Assembly: GCA_030426665.1 (NCBI GenBank)
Contig: JAUHYD010000007.1
Span: 124,001 to 188,000 of the forward strand
Source of the DNA: Bacteroidia bacterium
GTDB taxonomy: Bacteria; Bacteroidota; Bacteroidia; Chitinophagales; Chitinophagaceae
DNA: 64,000 nucleotides
Direction: 5' to 3'
A program made the translations under genes and the position numbers. Shown piece after piece: positions 26,413-35,549 of this stretch; the stretch's first letter is position 1; the number at the start of each line of letters is the position of its first letter. The notes under the pieces were generated by a model. The model made no database searches. It had not been told where the DNA came from and was given only the letters and a program-made list of their open reading frames with translations.

Positions 26413-27312
26413 ATGTGGGAAGCGTATATCAAAGGGTTTAAAGCGTATCTCCAGTTAGAGCGATCGATGGCTGACAATACTGTCTCTGCGTATCTTCATG
26501 ACATTGATATGCTACGCCGCCATATGGAACGGGAATACCCTTCGATATCGGTTGAAAGGATAAAAATTGAGCACCTGCAATCATTGCTGCTAACCATCCA
26601 TGAGCTTGAATTATCGGCTGCCACACAGGCAAGAGTATTGAGTGGCATCAAGTCCTTCTTCGGGTTTCTGATATTGGAAGAGGTGATACAAACTGACCCG
26701 TCGGAGCTGTTAGAAGCACCAAAACTGAAACGAACACTCCCTTATGTGCTTACTGTGTCGGATATAGAAAGACTCTTTTCTGTTATTGACCACAGCAAGC
26801 CGGAGGGACAGCGTAACAGAGCCATGCTGGAAGTTATGTATAGCTGTGGGCTGCGCGTGAGCGAGCTTACGCAATTGCGCTTGTCCGGATTATACTTAGA
26901 TGTGGGCTTTATACGGGTAACGGGTAAAGGCAACAAAGAGCGATTGGTACCCATAGGCTCTACAGCTATCAAACAAGTGGAATTGTATAAAAGGCACACG
27001 AGGGTTCATGTTCCGATAAAACCAGGGCAGGAAGACTTTGTTTTTCTCAACAGAAGGGGCTCGTCACTGTCAAGAATTATGGTATTCTTAATTCTAAAAG
27101 ACCTTGCTCAGAAAGCCGGACTCCCCTCAAACATTCACCCGCACACTCTGCGTCACTCGTTTGCCACGCACCTTGTGGAAGGCGGTGCAGACCTGAGAGC
27201 CGTACAGGAAATGATGGGACATAAAAGCATTACGACAACAGAAATTTACACGCACTTAGACCGAAAATATCTACGGCAAACATTGGAGAAATATCACCCA
27301 CGGTATAAGTAG
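26413..27312 (+). CDS. xerD: Tyrosine recombinase XerD
   Basis: Site-specific recombinase that resolves chromosome dimers at dif with XerC. The N-terminal SAM-like domain begins YIKGFKAYLQLERSMADNTVSAYLHDI. The catalytic residues are visible: Arg in SCGLRVSELTQL, Lys in VTGKGNKERLVPIG, HxxR in HTLRHSFATHL, and His...Tyr in GHKSITTTEIYTH. The length of 299 residues matches XerD. XerC versus XerD cannot be separated with certainty by eye; a chromosomal Xer is clear. It ends six bases before the convergent GNAT gene. Confidence 0.92.
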   Translation: MWEAYIKGFKAYLQLERSMADNTVSAYLHDIDMLRRHMEREYPSISVERIKIEHLQSLLLTIHELELSAATQARVLSGIKSFFGFLILEEVIQTDPSELLEAPKLKRTLPYVLTVSDIERLFSVIDHSKPEGQRNRAMLEVMYSCGLRVSELTQLRLSGLYLDVGFIRVTGKGNKERLVPIGSTAIKQVELYKRHTRVHVPIKPGQEDFVFLNRRGSSLSRIMVFLILKDLAQKAGLPSNIHPHTLRHSFATHLVEGGADLRAVQEMMGHKSITTTEIYTHLDRKYLRQTLEKYHPRYK

Positions 27313-27317
27313 TCTGT

Positions 27318-27803
27318 TTACAAATCTTTGAGCATCCACAAATCGCAACCAAAATGTCCGGTATTTCCCAAAGGCGCATTGAGGTATCTGAAGCCACAGC
27401 TTTCGTACAAGCCAACGGCATTGCTCAATTCAGGTAAGGTTTCTAAATATACCTGTTTGTAACCCGCACTTTTTGCCATTGCAAAACACTCCTCTATCAG
27501 CTTGCGTCCGATACCTTTGCCTCTGGCTTCCGGTAATAAGTATAGTTTTACTATTTCTGTGCAACCTTCCGGCAAGCCCGTGGTCGGGTAAATACCACTT
27601 CCTCCTACTAATTTACCGTCCAGTTCAACCACCAGATACTCAGCGTGAGCGACTGCAAACAATGAATACAAATCATCGGTTGTCGGATCAAAATAAACAG
27701 TACCCGGTTTATCTGCTTTAAACTCAGCAAGGACGGAACGAATAATAGTTGCCAATGCAACATTGTCGCCGGGAGCGATGGTTCTGATTTTATAGTGTAT
27801 CAT
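27318..27803 (-). CDS. GNAT-family N-acetyltransferase
   Basis: Acetyl-CoA-dependent acetyltransferase of 161 residues. The acetyl-CoA pyrophosphate loop is in LPEARGKGIGRKLIEECF (R/QxxGxG/A motif). The fold starts with IRTIAPGDNVALATIIRSVL and ends with the beta-bulge region VGLYESCGFRYL. It shares the minus strand with pyrB and pyrR, ending a three-gene run; only 11 bases separate it from pyrB, so it may be cotranscribed. The target amine is unknown. Confidence 0.9.
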   Translation of the reverse strand: MIHYKIRTIAPGDNVALATIIRSVLAEFKADKPGTVYFDPTTDDLYSLFAVAHAEYLVVELDGKLVGGSGIYPTTGLPEGCTEIVKLYLLPEARGKGIGRKLIEECFAMAKSAGYKQVYLETLPELSNAVGLYESCGFRYLNAPLGNTGHFGCDLWMLKDL

Positions 27804-27814
27804 TGTCAGCCGAT

Positions 27815-28741
27815 TTACTCTATCTCTCTTTTCCCGGAAAGGAGATAAATCACAGCCATCCTTATGGCCACTCCATTTTCTACCTGTTCCAGAATAATGG
27901 ACTGCTTAGAGTCGGCAACATCTGAATTCACTTCCACACCACGATTGATGGGACCGGGATGCATGATGACAATGTCTTTTGCAATACTATCCAGCATTGT
28001 TTTGTTGACACCATAATATAGTGCGTATTCTCTGAGTGTGGAGAATAGTGGTTTGTTCTGACGCTCAAGTTGTATGCGTAAGATATTTGCAACGTCGCAC
28101 CATTCCAGTGCTTTCCTGAGATTGTACTCTACCCTAACACCCAATGATTCTATATGCTTGGGAATCAAAGTAGGAGGACCAGCTACTGTGACTTTCGCAC
28201 CAAGCTTTGTGAGACAATATATATTGCTCAGAGCAACCCTTGAATGCATTATATCACCTATCAGCGTAACGTGCTTACCTTTAAGACTTCCCACCTGTTC
28301 CTGCATAGAGTAAGCGTCTAACAATGCCTGTGTAGGGTGCTCGTTCGTGCCGTCTCCTGCGTTAACGATACTGGCATCAATATGATTGGCAAGAAACCAG
28401 GGTGCGCCACTTGCACTATGCCTCATCACAACCATGTCTACCTTCATAGCGAGAATGTTCTTGACGGTATCTACCAACGTTTCTCCTTTAGACACAGATG
28501 AGCCGGACGCAGAAAAGTTGACCACGTCTGCACCCAACCTCTTTTCGGCGAGTTCAAAGGAAAGCCTCGTTCGTGTCGAATTTTCGAAAAAGACATTGGC
28601 TACCGTAGTGTCTCTGAGCGACGGCACCTTTTTAATAGGGCGTTGTAACACCTGTTTGAAGTTGTCTGCAGTTTTAAAAATCAACGCTATGTCTGCAGCA
28701 TTCAGTTCTTTTATTCCCAGCAAGTGTTTTACTGATAGCAT
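27815..28741 (-). CDS. pyrB: Aspartate carbamoyltransferase catalytic subunit
   Basis: Catalyses carbamoyl phosphate + L-aspartate to carbamoyl aspartate in pyrimidine synthesis. Motifs FFENSTRTRLSFELAEKRLG (carbamoyl phosphate site), HPTQALLDAYS and HPGPINRGVE are present in order. From ATG 28741 (MLSVKHLLGI) it has 308 residues; the frame opens at 28759. It is downstream of pyrR on the same strand, in the usual pyrR-pyrB pairing. No pyrI is adjacent, which fits ATCases not regulated by a separate subunit. Confidence 0.97.
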   Translation of the reverse strand: MLSVKHLLGIKELNAADIALIFKTADNFKQVLQRPIKKVPSLRDTTVANVFFENSTRTRLSFELAEKRLGADVVNFSASGSSVSKGETLVDTVKNILAMKVDMVVMRHSASGAPWFLANHIDASIVNAGDGTNEHPTQALLDAYSMQEQVGSLKGKHVTLIGDIMHSRVALSNIYCLTKLGAKVTVAGPPTLIPKHIESLGVRVEYNLRKALEWCDVANILRIQLERQNKPLFSTLREYALYYGVNKTMLDSIAKDIVIMHPGPINRGVEVNSDVADSKQSIILEQVENGVAIRMAVIYLLSGKREIE

Positions 28742-28802
28742 ATTATCGATTGCCCACAAATGGACGCTAATGTTACAAAATAATTATTCTTCTACGGACA
28801 GG

Positions 28803-29336
28803 TTATACCTTATCCAACAACACTACTTCGTCTTTTTTATCGTTCTCCGTCCAGCGGACCTTAACCCGCTGTGTAAGAATGGTATCTACTGTATACCCGG
28901 TATAGTCCGGATGAATGGGCACCTCTCTGCTAAAGCGTCTGTCGACAAGCACCAACAACTCTACTTTTTCCGGCCTGCCAAAATCCAGTAATGCATCCAT
29001 TGCAGAACGAATGGTTCTGCCGGTATGTAAGACATCATCTATAAGTATCACCCGCTTACCCTGAACGCTAAATGGAATGTCGGTTACAGAAGGCACATGA
29101 ATCTCAGTAGAGTGCACATCATCGCGATAAAAGGTAATATCTAATTTTCCGTATTTGATTTTTTCGTTTCCGGTAATCGATGTCAACTTATCGACAATAC
29201 GATCAGATAAAAACACCCCCCTTGGTTGAATACCGATAATCACCGAGTTTTTGAAGTCGATATGATTTTCGACCAACTGATGGGCGAGCCTTAGCAGCGT
29301 TAAATCAAGTTGTTTACTATTAAGCAGTATCTTCAA
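28803..29336 (-). CDS. pyrR: PyrR bifunctional pyrimidine regulator/uracil phosphoribosyltransferase
   Basis: Uracil + PRPP to UMP, and in many bacteria an RNA-binding regulator of pyr genes. The PRPP motif is VILIDDVLHTGRTIRSAMDAL, and RGVFLSDRIVDKL and FYRDDVH match the family. The 177-residue length is standard. It leads the pyrR-pyrB-(GNAT) unit with a 61-bp gap to pyrB. In the leader or gap I see no convincing anti-antiterminator structure, so RNA-mediated attenuation here is unproven. Confidence 0.95.
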   Translation of the reverse strand: MKILLNSKQLDLTLLRLAHQLVENHIDFKNSVIIGIQPRGVFLSDRIVDKLTSITGNEKIKYGKLDITFYRDDVHSTEIHVPSVTDIPFSVQGKRVILIDDVLHTGRTIRSAMDALLDFGRPEKVELLVLVDRRFSREVPIHPDYTGYTVDTILTQRVKVRWTENDKKDEVVLLDKV

Positions 29337-29515
29337 TTGGCTGATTATTTAATGGTAAAATTAAACATACCCGACCTAATTTACGAATTAGTAAGGGAAA
29401 AATGTTTTTTACGTCTGAATTGTCATTTAGTAATGTGTAAATTTGCAAAGCTCTGACGTGGCAATACAATGCTGTATGCCTGATAGTGATTCCAGCAACC
29501 TCTCAACCGTGAATA

Positions 29516-29935
29516 ATGAATAGTGTGAACGCTTTTTTCGAAAGTTATACCAGAGCGTTAGAAAACTTCGACGCTAAAGGGCTATCCTTTTTATATAATA
29601 TCCCCTGTACCATGCTGTCTGACGATGCTACTTCTGCATTTAACGATGCCGGCAAACTGGAAGGGTTTTTCAACCAGGGAACTGTATATTATCGACAATT
29701 CGGCATTGCTCATGCAGAACATGAGATTTGGATGAAGCGAGAAATATCTGAAAGAATTACATTAGTTAAAGTTAACTGGAAATACTTTGACAAGGATCGC
29801 AAACCAATGTATAATTGCGACTATCATTATACCCTGCGACTTGACCGAAATAATCACTGGAAGATAATACTTTCCGTTTCGGTGAATGAAAAAGAGCGTT
29901 TAAAAGCCTGGCAAGACAGCAAGAGTCGGCGATAA
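29516..29935 (+). CDS. NTF2/SnoaL-like small protein
   Basis: A 139-residue protein with the cone-shaped NTF2-like pattern: an N-terminal helix (NAFFESYTRALENFDAKGLSFLYNIPCTML), a middle sheet, and late strands YHYTLRLDRNNHWKIILSVSVNEK. Such folds act as enzymes (SnoaL), binding proteins or immunity proteins. No catalytic dyad is convincing. No signal peptide. It is isolated between the pyr operon (divergent) and the TonB receptor operon. A hypothetical assignment only. Confidence 0.7.
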   Translation: MNSVNAFFESYTRALENFDAKGLSFLYNIPCTMLSDDATSAFNDAGKLEGFFNQGTVYYRQFGIAHAEHEIWMKREISERITLVKVNWKYFDKDRKPMYNCDYHYTLRLDRNNHWKIILSVSVNEKERLKAWQDSKSRR

Positions 29936-30010
29936 ATCCACACTAAATTACCGACATGAACAGGTACCATTCCTCTACCTGCCAGCAGAAACTTTCACAA
30001 AATTATAGCA

Positions 30011-30041
30011 TTTGTATGCGGTACTGTTATTCCTATCTTTG
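30011..30041 (+). promoter_or_regulatory. Promoter of the envelope operon (TonB receptor)
   Basis: TTTG (30011-30014), 19-base spacer, TATCTTTG (30034-30041): a full match to the Bacteroidota -33/-7 consensus, 68 bases before the receptor ATG. Confidence 0.82.
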
Positions 30042-30109
30042 TGACACTGCGTGCATTGCCCCTTTGACGATGTAGGTGGATTATTTTTTACAACCAAAAA
30101 GTTTAATAC

Positions 30110-32446
30110 ATGCAGAGAAGCATACGTCTGGCAATTTCATTTATTTTATTCCTACCCTTTCTTGCAGGCGCTCAAAACGGCAATGGCGTAATAAAAGGTT
30201 TTGTATATGATAAGAAAACCGGTGAGCCGATGATTTACACGAATGTGTCTGTCATAAACGCTAAAACCGGGGTACAAACTGATGTAAACGGATACTATTC
30301 TATATCGTTACCCTCCGGTAGTTACCAATTGATGGTAACAGCTATCGGGTATGACAGCAGTATTACCAACGTAAACCTTCTTCCTGACGCCATTGTAACC
30401 AGAAAAATATTATTGGAAAGCCGGGATCTGGAACTGGAAACCGTTGAGGTATCTGGTAGAAAAACAGAAAAGATGACGCGTATCAACACAGGCGTTACGA
30501 CCGTTACTCCGCAGCAATTGAAAATGCTACCAAGTTCCGGCGGCGAACCGGATATTGCACAATACCTTCAGGTTATACCCGGTGTTGTTTTTACCGGAGA
30601 TCAGGGTGGTCAATTGTATATTCGAGGCGGTTCACCATCGCAGGTAGGTATCTATCTGGATGGGGTCACCATATATAACCCATTTCACTCCATCGGGCTT
30701 TTTTCTGTTTTTGAAACAGAAGCAATACGTAACGTTGACGTATACACAGCAGGTTTTAACGCAAAATATGGCAACAGGACAGCGGCGATAGTAGACATCC
30801 ACACAAAGGATGGAAACAAAAACAAGCTATCCGGATTGGTTTCAACGTCGCCAATTATGACGAGAGCTTTGCTGGAAGGTCCGCTTATCAAATCTAAAAA
30901 AGGAAATGGTTCGGGAATTACCTTTCTGGTAACCAGCAAGCAGAGTTATCTGGATAAGACGTCAAAATCATTATACGGAGGTTTCGGCGACCAATTTAAA
31001 AGAGGGCTTCCGTTTCAATTTCATGACACGTATGGTAAAATAACAGTAAACGGTGATAACGGTAGCAAGCTTAACTTGTTCGGGTTCAGCTTTGATGACC
31101 GTGCCAATCTGCTAAATGATACTACCGGTGATAAAATTGCAGACTATAAATGGAAAACAAAGGGTGGCGGTGCCACATTCGTTGTTTCGCCATCAAGTAC
31201 CTCTGCATTGATAGACGGTAAATTTGCTTACTCAAAATACAATATAGAGTTAGACCGATTGGGTACCGGAGGTGATACATTGCCGCGAACAAGCGAAATT
31301 GGTGGATTTGAAGCGGCTATTAACTTCACCTACTTTTTACCTAACTACAGTCAGTTGAAATACGGTGTAGAAATAACCGGATTGAATACAGCGCTTAGCT
31401 ACTACAGTAGTGCGGGGATATCAACCTCTCAGGACAGGCAAAGCACCATAGCGGCCTTATACTTTATGTTCCGCCAAAATGTAAGTAGTAAGTTCATATT
31501 TGAACCTAGCCTTCGTTTGCAATACTATTCTGAAATAAACAAATTCTCTCCGGAACCTCGGCTGGGTTTAAAGTATAATGTCTCAAACAATGTAAGATTG
31601 AAGGCGGCAGCTGGTGTGTATTCACAGAATATAGTAAGCTCTAAATCTGACATAGATATCGTGAATCTGTTTGCGGGCTTCATGCTTAGTCCTAGTCAGC
31701 AAATTAAAAACCCGGACGGTGAAACCGTTAAGTCGTCGCTTCAGAAAGCATACCATGCAGTAACCGGAGTGGAGGTTGATATACAACGGGTCGAGTTAAA
31801 TGTTGAGCCATGGATAAAATACTTCGGGCAGGTAAATGAACTGAACCGTAACAAAAGTAAAGTGGCAGATCCTGATTTCGTTGCATCTACAGGGTTGGCA
31901 CATGGTCTGGACTTGTCGGCGAAGTACCAAAGGGACAGAATATACCTTTGGGCGGCAGTTGGCTACCAGCGCGTAATGTACACTGGTATTGACTCAAAAG
32001 GAGAAAAGCAAACCTACCCTACTCCATTTGACACACGATTTAACACCAATCTTGTAGCCTCGTATACGGCCGGAAAAAGAAAAGACTGGAGCCTATCGGC
32101 AAGATACAACCTGCGTGCACCATTTCCTTTTACCCAAACACAGGGTTACTACGAGAACGTCACACCAACTAACGGCGGAATTGGTAGCGGAACGCTACAA
32201 ACAAACGGTACTGTCGCTACATTGTATGCAGATAAAATCAATGGTGGTCGACTGTCTTATTTCCATAGATTGGACTTAGCAGTAAAGAAGACCTTTAAAT
32301 TGAATAAGCGCTCAAAACTGGATGCTACATTTGCTCTTACAAATGCATATAATCGTAAGAATATATTTTATGTTGACCGCCTGACGAATGCGAAGAAATA
32401 TCAATTACCATTATTTCCGAGCGCGAATCTGACGTGGAACTTTTAA
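30110..32446 (+). CDS. TonB-dependent outer-membrane receptor with carboxypeptidase-like N-terminal domain
   Basis: Outer-membrane beta-barrel of 778 residues driven by TonB. A signal peptide (LAISFILFLPFLAGAQ) is followed by a CarboxypepD_reg-like domain (IKGFVYDKKTGEPMIYTNVSVINAKTG, about 25-110), the plug (about 130-235, with QYLQVIPGVVFTGDQGGQLYIRGGSPSQVGIYLDG) and the barrel, ending in an aromatic terminal residue (LTWNF). The next three envelope genes follow with 9-34-bp gaps, so this starts an operon. The ligand is unknown. No SusD partner is present, so it is not a classic polysaccharide utilisation locus. Confidence 0.95.
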   Translation: MQRSIRLAISFILFLPFLAGAQNGNGVIKGFVYDKKTGEPMIYTNVSVINAKTGVQTDVNGYYSISLPSGSYQLMVTAIGYDSSITNVNLLPDAIVTRKILLESRDLELETVEVSGRKTEKMTRINTGVTTVTPQQLKMLPSSGGEPDIAQYLQVIPGVVFTGDQGGQLYIRGGSPSQVGIYLDGVTIYNPFHSIGLFSVFETEAIRNVDVYTAGFNAKYGNRTAAIVDIHTKDGNKNKLSGLVSTSPIMTRALLEGPLIKSKKGNGSGITFLVTSKQSYLDKTSKSLYGGFGDQFKRGLPFQFHDTYGKITVNGDNGSKLNLFGFSFDDRANLLNDTTGDKIADYKWKTKGGGATFVVSPSSTSALIDGKFAYSKYNIELDRLGTGGDTLPRTSEIGGFEAAINFTYFLPNYSQLKYGVEITGLNTALSYYSSAGISTSQDRQSTIAALYFMFRQNVSSKFIFEPSLRLQYYSEINKFSPEPRLGLKYNVSNNVRLKAAAGVYSQNIVSSKSDIDIVNLFAGFMLSPSQQIKNPDGETVKSSLQKAYHAVTGVEVDIQRVELNVEPWIKYFGQVNELNRNKSKVADPDFVASTGLAHGLDLSAKYQRDRIYLWAAVGYQRVMYTGIDSKGEKQTYPTPFDTRFNTNLVASYTAGKRKDWSLSARYNLRAPFPFTQTQGYYENVTPTNGGIGSGTLQTNGTVATLYADKINGGRLSYFHRLDLAVKKTFKLNKRSKLDATFALTNAYNRKNIFYVDRLTNAKKYQLPLFPSANLTWNF

Positions 32447-32455
32447 CCAAACTGG

Positions 32456-35400
32456 ATGATTTTGCAAAACCAACACAGCAGAAAAGGATTCTTAGTATGC
32501 CTGACCGGCTTATTACTATCGGCAGCAGGAGGTTACGGACAGTCGTCGATATCGGTGTTGCCGGAGAACAACAAACCGGCACTCTCTTCGGAGCAACGGA
32601 GGCAAGGTCACTTTGCTCAGTCGGAGCAATCTGCGAATGAATTTCTGGCCACATCGCCGAAAAACACTGCTCTCGGCAATAATAGTGACGAAGAAAAAGC
32701 AATCTATAATATTGCGATTGGGAAATTAAGAACTAATTCTCCGGATGCGGAAGATTATGCAAAGTCCACTATAAACACTACATCTAACCCGGTTTATTCT
32801 CAACGTATTGCTTACGGCCTCGCGAATAGCTACTTCAGAAAGGACCGATATACTGACGCCATAAAATATTACGAAGAAGCGGGCATCGACAATCTGAGTA
32901 ATGACGAAATTGGTGATCAGAAATTTGAGTTGGCTTATTGCTATTTCAATAGTAAACAATTCAATAAAGCCCGCCCGTTGTTCCTCGCGATAAAAGATGT
33001 GAAAGACAGCAAATACTATATAGCAGCCAACTATTACTACGGCTTACTGTCCTACAACGAGAACAAGTATAATACCGCGCTACATAGCTTTGAAATAGTA
33101 AAAGACGAAAAAGCATACAGCAAGATTGTACCCTATTACATTGCCGAAATCTATTACTTCACCGGTAATAGAGCGAAGGCTCTGTCGCTGGCTCAGGAAT
33201 TGCTGGCCAGACCGGAAAAGTCTTTTTATTATAAAGAATTACACCTTCTGGCTGCACAATGTCTTTTTGAAGAACAGGAATATGCAAAAGCAAGGCCCTT
33301 ATTTGATTACTATTACAAACATTCAAAAAAAATAAGGAAAGAAGAACTGTATGAAATTGCGTACTGCGATTACAAGATGAGCGAATGGGAAAGCGCAATA
33401 GAAAAGTTCAAAATGTTGAGTGATACGAGAGATTCTCTCGGTCAAACATCTATGTACTTGCTAGGCGACTGCTACCTGAAAACGGGAAGTAAACAAAGCG
33501 CCCGTAACGCGTTTGGCATATGTGCAGATATGAGTTTTAATAAAGGACAGCAAGAAGCAGCAATGATGCTTTTTGCACGGCTTAGTTATGAAAGTGGCAA
33601 TAACGGAGATGCGTTACGTTCACTTAAATCGCTTTTGCATACCTACCCTAAAACGAAGTACCACGATGAAGCAAATACGCTGACTTCAGACCTATTAATT
33701 AAAACCAATAAATACGAAGAAGCACTTGACCTGCTTCGGGACGTTAGGACAAAAGACCTTGAGTACAAAACAGTATACCAGAAGGCAACATATGGGTTTG
33801 CTGTTCAGAAATTCAGAAAAGGGGAACTCAAAAAAGCAGACGAATACTTTGCCTATTCCTTGTTGTACCCTATAAGTGCCGAGTATGAAAAAGCGACCTA
33901 TTTCTGGAGAGGGGAGATCGCCTATAATCAAGGGAAATACGGTGATGCGATCAGCCTGTCACAAAACTTTATCAGCAGAAAGGGAGACTTAGCGACAGTA
34001 GAAAAAATTAGCCCTCAGGCAACTTTGCAACATGCTTGCCTAAATATGGGCTATTCTGCTATGGAGTTAGGAAACTATGTAGCAGCTCAGGACTATTTCG
34101 GACAGGCAAAAGAGGCCAGGGCCGGTGATAGAAGTTCGAAGCAAGTAGCCTCAGTGCTTGAAGCCGATGCTGTTTTTCTTCAGAAAAACTACCCCAAGGC
34201 TATCGGTCTTTATGACAAAATAATAGATGCAGGCGGCACCGATGTACCATATGCCACTTACCAAAAATCTATATTGCTTGGTCTGGAAGGAAAAAACACG
34301 GAAAAGATTGCATTGCTTAAAACACTAACAAATGAAATACCTGCTTCTGTGTATTCAAGTACTGCGCTTTATGAAATAGCACTGACCTATATAGAGATGG
34401 ATAACTATCCGGAGGCTCTTAAGGCCCTTGATCAAATCATAGAAAGTGGATCAGATAAAAGCCTGCTGCCAAAAGCATGGGTCAAAACAGGTTTTCTACA
34501 TCAACAGCTGGGGGATGACATTCTGGCTATAGCAGCCTATAGGAGAGTGGTAGTTGACTATCCGGGTGCCGAGGAAAGATATGCTGCATTAGAAGCTTTG
34601 AAAAGCCTCTACATACAAACGAACCAGCCCGGGCAATATACGCGGCTGTTGAGTGAATCGAACTTACCTTCTGCAGACAGTAGTTCCTTAGACTCTACTT
34701 ATTATGCGGCAGCGGAAACTCAATTTGCAGCAAATAAATGGGAAAAAGCAAGGCAAGGGTTTACAGACTACCTAAGACACTTCCCCAATGGTATCTTCTC
34801 TGTAAAAGCACACTATTATCTTGGTGAGAGTGCATTCAGGCTAAAGAAGTACTCTGAAGCTGGCAGCCAGTATGATGTGGTTCTGAGTAATCCCTGGAAT
34901 GACTTCTCTGAGAACAGTGCTAAACGAGGTGCGACCATCGCAATGGAGTTAAAAAATTACGATAACGCCTATTCACACTATACCAGTCTGCTCAACCACT
35001 TGTCCGACTATAATTCGGTAGAAATGATATATACCGGATTAATGAAGAGCGGTTTTCAGGCGGGCAAATATGCCGAAGCAGGCAAATATGCTGATACCCT
35101 ACTTACGATTAGCAGTCTTCCGCTTGAAACGACTAACGAAGCCAGATTCATCAAAGCCAGGACACTGCAATTATCCTCACAGCTAAACGAGGCTAAAACA
35201 GCCTACGAAGTACTTACCGGCAACAAGAACGGCGAGTTAGCTGCCGAATCAAGGTATCATATAAGTGAAATACTCCTGCAGCAAGACAGTTTGAAAGCGG
35301 CGGAAAAAGCAGCTAACAAGACTATTGAACTATCTGCGGGATTTGACTATTGGGTGGTAAAGTCTTACGTATTGCTGGCGGATATCCTCACCAGACAAAA

Positions 35401-35539
35401 AGACTACTTCAATGCTAAGGCGCTGCTGCAGAGTATTGTAAAAAACACAAAAATAGAGGAAGTAAAAAAGGAAGCTGCTGAAAAGCTGGAAGCTGTGAAA
35501 AAAGCTGAAAAAAGCAATAGTAAATTGTCTGAGGAGTAA
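32456..35539 (+). CDS. Large periplasmic TPR protein
   Basis: Exported protein of 1027 residues made almost wholly of tetratricopeptide-like repeats. Examples are RKDRYTDAIKYYEEAGIDNLSNDEIGDQKFELAYCYFNSKQFNKARPLFLAI and ALYEIALTYIEMDNYPEALKALDQIIESG. The first residues (FLVCLTGLLLSAAGGYGQ) form a signal peptide. The C-terminus is charged (KKEAAEKLEAVKKAEKS). It starts nine bases after the TonB receptor stop. TPR solenoids scaffold protein complexes, so this may link the receptor and the following barrel in the envelope. It resembles conserved Bacteroidota TPR proteins in similar clusters. Confidence 0.85.
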   Translation: MILQNQHSRKGFLVCLTGLLLSAAGGYGQSSISVLPENNKPALSSEQRRQGHFAQSEQSANEFLATSPKNTALGNNSDEEKAIYNIAIGKLRTNSPDAEDYAKSTINTTSNPVYSQRIAYGLANSYFRKDRYTDAIKYYEEAGIDNLSNDEIGDQKFELAYCYFNSKQFNKARPLFLAIKDVKDSKYYIAANYYYGLLSYNENKYNTALHSFEIVKDEKAYSKIVPYYIAEIYYFTGNRAKALSLAQELLARPEKSFYYKELHLLAAQCLFEEQEYAKARPLFDYYYKHSKKIRKEELYEIAYCDYKMSEWESAIEKFKMLSDTRDSLGQTSMYLLGDCYLKTGSKQSARNAFGICADMSFNKGQQEAAMMLFARLSYESGNNGDALRSLKSLLHTYPKTKYHDEANTLTSDLLIKTNKYEEALDLLRDVRTKDLEYKTVYQKATYGFAVQKFRKGELKKADEYFAYSLLYPISAEYEKATYFWRGEIAYNQGKYGDAISLSQNFISRKGDLATVEKISPQATLQHACLNMGYSAMELGNYVAAQDYFGQAKEARAGDRSSKQVASVLEADAVFLQKNYPKAIGLYDKIIDAGGTDVPYATYQKSILLGLEGKNTEKIALLKTLTNEIPASVYSSTALYEIALTYIEMDNYPEALKALDQIIESGSDKSLLPKAWVKTGFLHQQLGDDILAIAAYRRVVVDYPGAEERYAALEALKSLYIQTNQPGQYTRLLSESNLPSADSSSLDSTYYAAAETQFAANKWEKARQGFTDYLRHFPNGIFSVKAHYYLGESAFRLKKYSEAGSQYDVVLSNPWNDFSENSAKRGATIAMELKNYDNAYSHYTSLLNHLSDYNSVEMIYTGLMKSGFQAGKYAEAGKYADTLLTISSLPLETTNEARFIKARTLQLSSQLNEAKTAYEVLTGNKNGELAAESRYHISEILLQQDSLKAAEKAANKTIELSAGFDYWVVKSYVLLADILTRQKDYFNAKALLQSIVKNTKIEEVKKEAAEKLEAVKKAEKSNSKLSEE

Positions 35540-35549
35540 AATTTTATTC